IMG/VR virus record: IMGVR_UViG_3300021405_000020
Span: 1-48,621 of that record
Strand: one strand, 5' to 3'
DNA: 48,621 bases
Source: a virus
The notes under the pieces are model-generated. The model was not told the DNA's origin and ran no database searches. It saw nothing but the letters and a program-made list of their open reading frames with translations. This document shows positions 44,014 through 48,621 of the stretch, one piece after another; the first letter of the stretch is position 1; the number at the start of each line of letters is the position of its first letter. Both the position numbers and the translations under genes were made by a program.

Positions 44014-45371
44014 GCGCTGCCCAGCATGATGTTTTTGATCGCGTCGCCCACCTCGGGGCCGGGCTGCGCGCCTGAGAGTTGCTGTCCGGTCAATTGTGGA
44101 TAGGCCTGTTGGTAGGCCTTAAGCAATTGAGTCTTGTCATAGCCTTTTAGCGCCTTGTTGATCGCTGGCTTGGCGAACAAATAACCGAGTCCTTCACCGA
44201 TAAACTCGCCGGGCCAGCCCGCCATCATGCCGCCAGCCGCGCCGATCGCATGCGCGCCCATGTGACCCAACGCCCAGCTGAGTTTGCTGGTCGAATCCTG
44301 GCTCTTTTGGTACAAATCAGTCAGGGTCTTATAGTTTTGAAGAGCGTCCGGACCCTGATAGTATTTTTCGGCTTCGGTCAGCGGCGCCTGGCCCACCGAC
44401 GCGCCCACACTCTCTCTCCGCTGCCACTCGGCCAGGTTCTGCGCCATCATGTACTGCTGATGCGCAGTCTGCGCCTGCTGCAGCGTCTGCGCCGCCTCGC
44501 CCGGCGCATGATCGGTGATCGGGTTGGCGTTGGTGAGCAGATCGGAGAGATTGCTGGCGGTCTGCCCGGCGAGCAGTTTATCGCCATTGCTCGCGCTAGG
44601 AGAGCCGCTGACCGACTTCAGATTTGTCATGTAGTCGGCGATGTCGTTAGCGGTGTTGCCGCCGCTCTGGATCGCGTCGCGCTGCTTGGCGAGCATGCTC
44701 TCCATACCCGAAGTGACATCAGCCCCCATACCGGGCGTCAGCGTCGCGCTGGTGTGGGCGTTGAGCACGTCGTCGGGATTGAAGGCGATGTTCTTGAGCG
44801 GCGCATAGGCCTCGTCACGCAGCTGTTTGGTCTTAGCGATCGCCGCTACCGGGTCGATGCTGCCGGGTGTTGCGCCCAATTTCGCCACGCCCTTGCCAAT
44901 GCCGCCGGCCACGCCGCCCAACACCCCGCCAGTCGCCGCGCCGGTGACGGTCGAACTCGGGTCGAAATTGCTGCCAAAGCCGGAGCTCAGACCGCCCGCC
45001 ATGGCGCCCTCGGCCACGCCGGCGGCGATCGGGCCGCCGGTCACCGTCGCAGCCGCCGGGCCGAGAAGCTTGCCGGGGCCGACCGCATAGGCGCCGATCT
45101 CAGCCGGATAGCGAATGGCCGCGGGCACGCTCTGCCGCGCCGCTTCGGTCTGCGCTTGCTGGGTCTGCAGCGAAGGCATGCCGGGAACTTTGGAATAGAG
45201 CCAGTCAGCCCCGCCGAGCGTGAGCGCGTTCTCGAGCGTCCTGCCGATCCCGCTCATCTTGGACGAAGCGTCGGTCTGCGCGGGCGCCGCTTTGGCCCCG
45301 GTATCGAACTGGTCGAATGGGTTGCCGCCGCTTGCGTGGGCCGAATCGAACTGGTCGAATGGATTGGCCAT
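44007..45371 (-). CDS. Internal virion / ejection protein with glycine-zipper helices
   Basis: 454 aa from the ATG at 45371. NPFDQFD occurs twice within the first 23 residues. A Gly/Ala-rich region, 85-165 (GAYAVGPGKLLGPAAATVTGGPIAAG), looks membrane-inserting. Long Gln/Ala helices follow (TLQQAQTAHQQYMMAQNLAEW). It ends the late operon, where podoviruses encode proteins ejected to form a DNA channel through the envelope. Alternatively it is a minor capsid protein. No sequence family is recognised. Confidence 0.65.
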   Translation of the reverse strand: MANPFDQFDSAHASGGNPFDQFDTGAKAAPAQTDASSKMSGIGRTLENALTLGGADWLYSKVPGMPSLQTQQAQTEAARQSVPAAIRYPAEIGAYAVGPGKLLGPAAATVTGGPIAAGVAEGAMAGGLSSGFGSNFDPSSTVTGAATGGVLGGVAGGIGKGVAKLGATPGSIDPVAAIAKTKQLRDEAYAPLKNIAFNPDDVLNAHTSATLTPGMGADVTSGMESMLAKQRDAIQSGGNTANDIADYMTNLKSVSGSPSASNGDKLLAGQTASNLSDLLTNANPITDHAPGEAAQTLQQAQTAHQQYMMAQNLAEWQRRESVGASVGQAPLTEAEKYYQGPDALQNYKTLTDLYQKSQDSTSKLSWALGHMGAHAIGAAGGMMAGWPGEFIGEGLGYLFAKPAINKALKGYDKTQLLKAYQQAYPQLTGQQLSGAQPGPEVGDAIKNIMLGSAY

Positions 45372-46804
45372 TATTGCCCCAAGGCGGCCTTCGACGCGCC
45401 TGCTCCATATTTGGCGTCGAACTGCGCCGCCAGATTGGGATTAGCCTTCAGATAGGCGACCGCGGAGGACGGGGCGCCGCCGCCCTTCGGCGGGTTGCTC
45501 GCCCATTGCCCGCCATGGCCAGCGTAGAGGTCGCCGCCGGGCAGATAGGCCGAGTTCACCAAAGGCTTCGGATTGTTGGGGTCGCTCGTGTCCCATTTCA
45601 TGGCGTCGGGGATTTCGTCGATCCGGCCGGCCGCGCCGAGGGTGTTGACGTAGCTCTTGTTCAGCTGATTCTGGAACTGGCCGAATTGACTCATGTAGCC
45701 TTCTGGCGACTGGGTGAAATTGGTCAGCGGACTTAAAGCCTCGCGCAAGTTCTTCACCTCAGTCCCGGTGCGTCTTGATCCCGTGCTCTGGAAGGCTTCG
45801 CCATAAACCTGATTGTTGAGAGTCTTCATCTTCATCAGGGCGTCCTGCTCGGGCTGGGTCAGCGCCGCCGCGGTCATCAAATCCTTAGCCGTCGAGATCC
45901 AGCCAGGATCTTTTTCATCCATATTCATCAACTTGATCGCCGCGCCTTTCTTCCACTGGCTGGATAGAATGTTTTGCATTACCGGCGTCGTGCCGTCCGT
46001 ATCGACCGCGTTTTTGATCTGATCGGCGCTGGCCCGCATCACGTCGAGCTGAGACAGCATGTCGGGCGCTTTCTGCTGCGCCTCGAGCAGATCTTTCTGC
46101 TTGGTCTCCGCGCCCTGCTTAGCGATGTCGATGTTCGCCGCGCCTTGAGCCTGGATGTATTTCTCCTTCGCATCCGGCGGCAGCGCAGCCCAAGTGGCCG
46201 GATCGAGCCCCTGCGGCGCCGGGATGTTCTGCATCCGCTGCAGGTTCTGCAGCATGATCAGATTGCCGAGCTGCGCGCCGGGATCGGCGCCCTGGCGCTG
46301 CGAACCCATAATCGCGTTGGCCATCGAGGGGGTCGAGAAGGCCGCCGCCATTAAGTTGAGCCCGTGGTCGATCTCGTTCGCCGAACGGTTCCTCTGCTCC
46401 ATTTGCAGGTACAAGGACGCCAGATCCGGCGGCGATTGGGTAGCCGCGGTCGGCGGCAGGCCTTGCTGCCCTGGTGGAGGGGGTGGAGGCGTATTTGGAG
46501 GAGGCCCGCCAGGAGCCATCTGTGGGGCTCCTGGACTAACCTGCGCGCCCCTTTGCTCGGCTGGAGTAGCTGGAGTGATCTGTGGGCCGCTTGCGGGGGC
46601 GCCCAGAGGAAAACGCTGCCCCGGCGCGACTTCAGGAGTCCGAAGTGGAGGCGCTGGCCCCACCTGACCCGGCGATGGCTGCATATAGCCAGTTCGCTGC
46701 ACCGGCGGCGCATTGGGCGCCGGCTGCGGCGCTGGGTTCATCGCCGAGGCGAGCTGTGAATACGGATTCCCATACATCAGGTTGAGAAGCTCAGCGCCGA
46801 TCAT
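45371..46804 (-). CDS. Large Pro/Gln-rich internal virion-like protein
   Basis: 477 aa from the ATG at 46804 (ATGA overlap). Residues 25-125 are Pro-rich and disordered. Helices follow (IDHGLNLMAAAFSTPSMANAIMG, EAQQKAPDMLSQLDVMRASADQI). A more globular part around 300-420 contains YGEAFQSTGSRRTGTEVKNLREALS, a segment seen in phage ejection proteins. It is cotranslated with its neighbours and probably packaged with DNA and ejected. Confidence 0.65.
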   Translation of the reverse strand: MIGAELLNLMYGNPYSQLASAMNPAPQPAPNAPPVQRTGYMQPSPGQVGPAPPLRTPEVAPGQRFPLGAPASGPQITPATPAEQRGAQVSPGAPQMAPGGPPPNTPPPPPPGQQGLPPTAATQSPPDLASLYLQMEQRNRSANEIDHGLNLMAAAFSTPSMANAIMGSQRQGADPGAQLGNLIMLQNLQRMQNIPAPQGLDPATWAALPPDAKEKYIQAQGAANIDIAKQGAETKQKDLLEAQQKAPDMLSQLDVMRASADQIKNAVDTDGTTPVMQNILSSQWKKGAAIKLMNMDEKDPGWISTAKDLMTAAALTQPEQDALMKMKTLNNQVYGEAFQSTGSRRTGTEVKNLREALSPLTNFTQSPEGYMSQFGQFQNQLNKSYVNTLGAAGRIDEIPDAMKWDTSDPNNPKPLVNSAYLPGGDLYAGHGGQWASNPPKGGGAPSSAVAYLKANPNLAAQFDAKYGAGASKAALGQ

Positions 46805-47604
46805 GCCGAAGCTCCCTTCTGCGCCTGCAGTTGGTTCAAGGTATTGAAGAACCCGGTGTTGCTATAGCCGCCGGGGATCGATGTTCCGCCGCCCGGATGC
46901 GCGGCCAAGAAGGCCGATAGGACCGAGGGCTGCGGCGCGCCGGTCTGGGACGTCCCAGGCTGCATCACCGCGCCGGGCGTGGTCACCTTTCCAGGGTTCG
47001 AAAGCGCGTCGAGATAGGCCTGGCGCATGTTGTAGGGGTTGGTGGGCGCGGCTGGCGCTGCGGCCGAGGCCGAAGGTTGACTGGCCATCTGGTTGAAACC
47101 GGACCCGCCGACGTTCATCAGGGCGAGCGCCGTCGAAGCCTGTGGGTTGGCCCCGCTCGGATTGCTGCCGGAAGCGACGAAATTATTTCCGGACGGCATC
47201 ATCGCCAAGCCAGAGGCATATTGAGCCATAGGGCCACTGGCGGCGTTCCGCTGGGCTGGGGTCAGGGCTTGCCATTGTTGCGGGGTCATCCCGCCGCGCG
47301 GCTGCGCCACCGCCGTGTTCTGGCCTTGCGGAATATTGACGCCGGAGAATGGATTCGCCGTGCTAGCGACTGCGCCCGAAGTGTTCAAAGTCGTGCCCGG
47401 CGGGTTGGCGGCGCTCCAGGCGTTGGAAGCGTTCTGGGTGTCGGTGAAGCTCTGAATCGGCTGGCCCGAAGCGTTGGTCGGCGCGCCATAGAAGCCGGCC
47501 ATCGGGATCTGGCCAGTGTATTGGAGATAGGGATTCGGACCCGTGAGCCCCTGCAAGCCGAGCATGTTCTGATAGTCGGCAAGCGGATCATCGCCACTAG
47601 CCAT
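46801..47604 (-). CDS. Internal virion-like protein
   Basis: 267 aa from the ATG at 47604, overlapping the lysozyme gene by 8 bases. Pro, Gly, Asn and Gln dominate (PGTTLNTSGAVASTANPFSGVNIPQGQN), with MTPQQWQALTPAQRNAASGPM and NPYNMRQAYLDALSNPG as ordered spots. It belongs to the string of low-complexity virion proteins; a ruler or ejection role is possible. Its 5' end appears again at window positions 1-56. Confidence 0.7.
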   Translation of the reverse strand: MASGDDPLADYQNMLGLQGLTGPNPYLQYTGQIPMAGFYGAPTNASGQPIQSFTDTQNASNAWSAANPPGTTLNTSGAVASTANPFSGVNIPQGQNTAVAQPRGGMTPQQWQALTPAQRNAASGPMAQYASGLAMMPSGNNFVASGSNPSGANPQASTALALMNVGGSGFNQMASQPSASAAAPAAPTNPYNMRQAYLDALSNPGKVTTPGAVMQPGTSQTGAPQPSVLSAFLAAHPGGGTSIPGGYSNTGFFNTLNQLQAQKGASA

Positions 47605-48511
47605 ATAACGCTCCTGTGGAATTCAACGTGGTGCCCGGCGTTGGCGCCGCTGTCGCCATCGGCATCGTCTGGCCGCCCTGATAGCTCATGGTCGAGCCCA
47701 GGTTTGGCGCGCCTCGAGCGCCCTGCAGGCCGCCCATCTGCCGCGTCGCCATCATCAGTTGCGGGGCGAGCGCGGCGATCTGCGCCTGGCGCGCGTTGCC
47801 CATCGAGGCCGCGGCCTGCTGCCCCTCGAGGTTCATCGGCGGCGGCGCGGAATCGCCCCCGCCTCCAGCGAAAGTCGACTGTAGATTATCCATCGTGGAT
47901 TTGGTTCCAGGCCCGCCGGTCGGCGCGCTGAGCGCCGCGAGCGCCATGCCGACGTTCGCCGGCTGTGCGGCTGCGGGCGCGGTTGTCGCTGCGCCTGTGT
48001 TGGGAGTCGCTGCGCCAATCTTCCCGGCGGTGTTGGCCACATATTGCGCCACTGTATTGTGGCCGTCGCTCGAATTTCTGATCCAGGGCGTCGGCGAGCC
48101 CGGCGGGGCGACATTGCCGGGACCAGAAAAATAAGCGACCGCCCAGCGCGCCGGGTCATTCGGCCAGCGCGTAGCGTAATCCTGCATGATCCGATTATGG
48201 ATCGCGACATTGTCGGCGGGATTGCTGAGACTCTCGCCTGGCCGCATGTACGGCTTGGCGGTCGCTGGCATGATTTGTCCCGGCCCGACCGCGCCGGCAT
48301 AGCTGGTGGGGTTCTTCAGGTTGGTCGAAGTCGAGCCGCTCTCATGATGGAGAATGGCTCCCGAAGTCGCAGCGACAAGCGCCGGCGACGAAGGCATTGG
48401 CGACGGCGCATAGGTGGTCGAAGTCGCCGGCGCAGGGGGAGTCGGCGTGACCGGGCGAGCCGGCGGCGCAGATCCTCCAAGAGGCGAAGGTTGATAGGCG
48501 TCGTCAGCCAC
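47597..48511 (-). CDS. Lytic transglycosylase-like virion lysozyme, allele B
   Basis: 304 aa from a GTG. Catalytic Glu57 in HHESGS, then AVGPGQIMPAT, PADNVAIHNRI and AVAYFSGPGN. Compared with allele A (49-930) the first 170 residues differ by many substitutions and indels (longer Pro/Thr-rich N-terminus, extra loop after the catalytic Glu), while residues from AQPANVGMALAALSAPTGG on are nearly identical. The sharp boundary suggests recombinational replacement of the enzymatic part. The role is presumed local peptidoglycan cutting at entry. Confidence 0.8.
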   Translation of the reverse strand: MADDAYQPSPLGGSAPPARPVTPTPPAPATSTTYAPSPMPSSPALVAATSGAILHHESGSTSTNLKNPTSYAGAVGPGQIMPATAKPYMRPGESLSNPADNVAIHNRIMQDYATRWPNDPARWAVAYFSGPGNVAPPGSPTPWIRNSSDGHNTVAQYVANTAGKIGAATPNTGAATTAPAAAQPANVGMALAALSAPTGGPGTKSTMDNLQSTFAGGGGDSAPPPMNLEGQQAAASMGNARQAQIAALAPQLMMATRQMGGLQGARGAPNLGSTMSYQGGQTMPMATAAPTPGTTLNSTGALYG

Positions 48512-48621
48512 CGAGGGCCCCTATGATTGGAGCTCCCGGCGCACGCAGTTTCGCGTTTGAAGCCAAGATCCCGCGCGAGGGCGGGGTGGCGTTAGGCGAC
48601 AGGGCTCCTCCGGGCTGGGGG
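48504..48621 (-). CDS. 3' end of the S74-domain virion protein (same gene as 923-2263)
   Basis: The last 38 codons plus stop, identical to 923-1040; cut by the window edge. Confidence 0.85.
   Translation of the reverse strand, partial: PQPGGALSPNATPPSRGILASNAKLRAPGAPIIGALGG

Larger units (their letters stand above)
47549..48621. repeat. Terminal direct repeat, copy B (circle overlap)
   Basis: The same locus as 1-1040 with the other lysozyme allele. Subtracting the overlap gives a circle of 47,548 bases with allele A or 47,581 with allele B. Confidence 0.9.

Noticed and set aside
1-48621. Prophage with integrase and attachment sites
   Set aside because: No tyrosine or serine recombinase, and no att-like repeats apart from the assembly overlap.
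1-48621. CRISPR array, tRNA genes or single-subunit RNA polymerase
   Set aside because: No regularly spaced repeats, cloverleaf candidates or polymerase motifs were found on reading.

Overview
The window is an essentially complete tailed-phage genome of about 47.5 kb, assembled as a circle. Bases 1-1040 and 47549-48621 are the same locus read twice, and the two readings carry different alleles of one lysozyme-type gene. Virion genes are of podovirus type: SU10-like major capsid protein, large P22-like portal, SU10-type adaptor, P22 gp10-like stabilisation protein and internal ejection proteins. I see no integrase, RNA polymerase or DNA polymerase. GC-rich codon use, rhizobial-looking small phage genes and a PEP-CTERM protein suggest an alphaproteobacterial (Rhizobiales-like) host; the host is an inference.

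Layout. The minus strand from 22.4 kb down to 1, continuing through the junction from 48.6 to 44.0 kb, is the late block. It holds terminase small and large subunits, a zinc-binding protein, a Gly/Pro-rich protein, portal, scaffold, capsid, a lysis cassette (GH19 endolysin, holin, DUF3309), adaptor, two related receptor-binding fibres, an S74 fibre, stabilisation protein, gp13-like protein, another S74 protein, a transglycosylase-type lysozyme and three large internal-virion-like proteins. The plus strand from 22.8 to 43.8 kb is the early/middle block: many small overlapping genes, a superfamily 3 helicase/primase-like protein, a SNF2-type helicase, a PD-(D/E)XK nuclease, a protein with an SSB-like tail, a GP88-family protein, an Acb2-like cyclic-nucleotide sponge and a terminal PEP-CTERM surface-protein gene. 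One gene (34933-35412) runs against the plus block.

Control. The divergent region 22448-22811 has a near-consensus plus-strand promoter and a nest of interlocking inverted repeats. Further sigma70-type promoters lie before the plus-strand gene groups, and several carry an AGTCCT/AGGACT dyad around the -35 box. Strong intrinsic terminators lie at 23039 and 29022. The second closes what looks like an 82-nt structured small RNA with its own promoter (28930-29046). A 20-nt stretch at 26099-26118 is complementary, with one mismatch, to the 3' end of 16S rRNA, far beyond a normal Shine-Dalgarno site.

Other notable points: seven HNH-type homing-endonuclease genes plus one possible eighth; a probable +1 frameshift or indel at the portal 5' end; and a duplicated receptor-binding module. 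Family calls come from reading motifs only; no database search was run.
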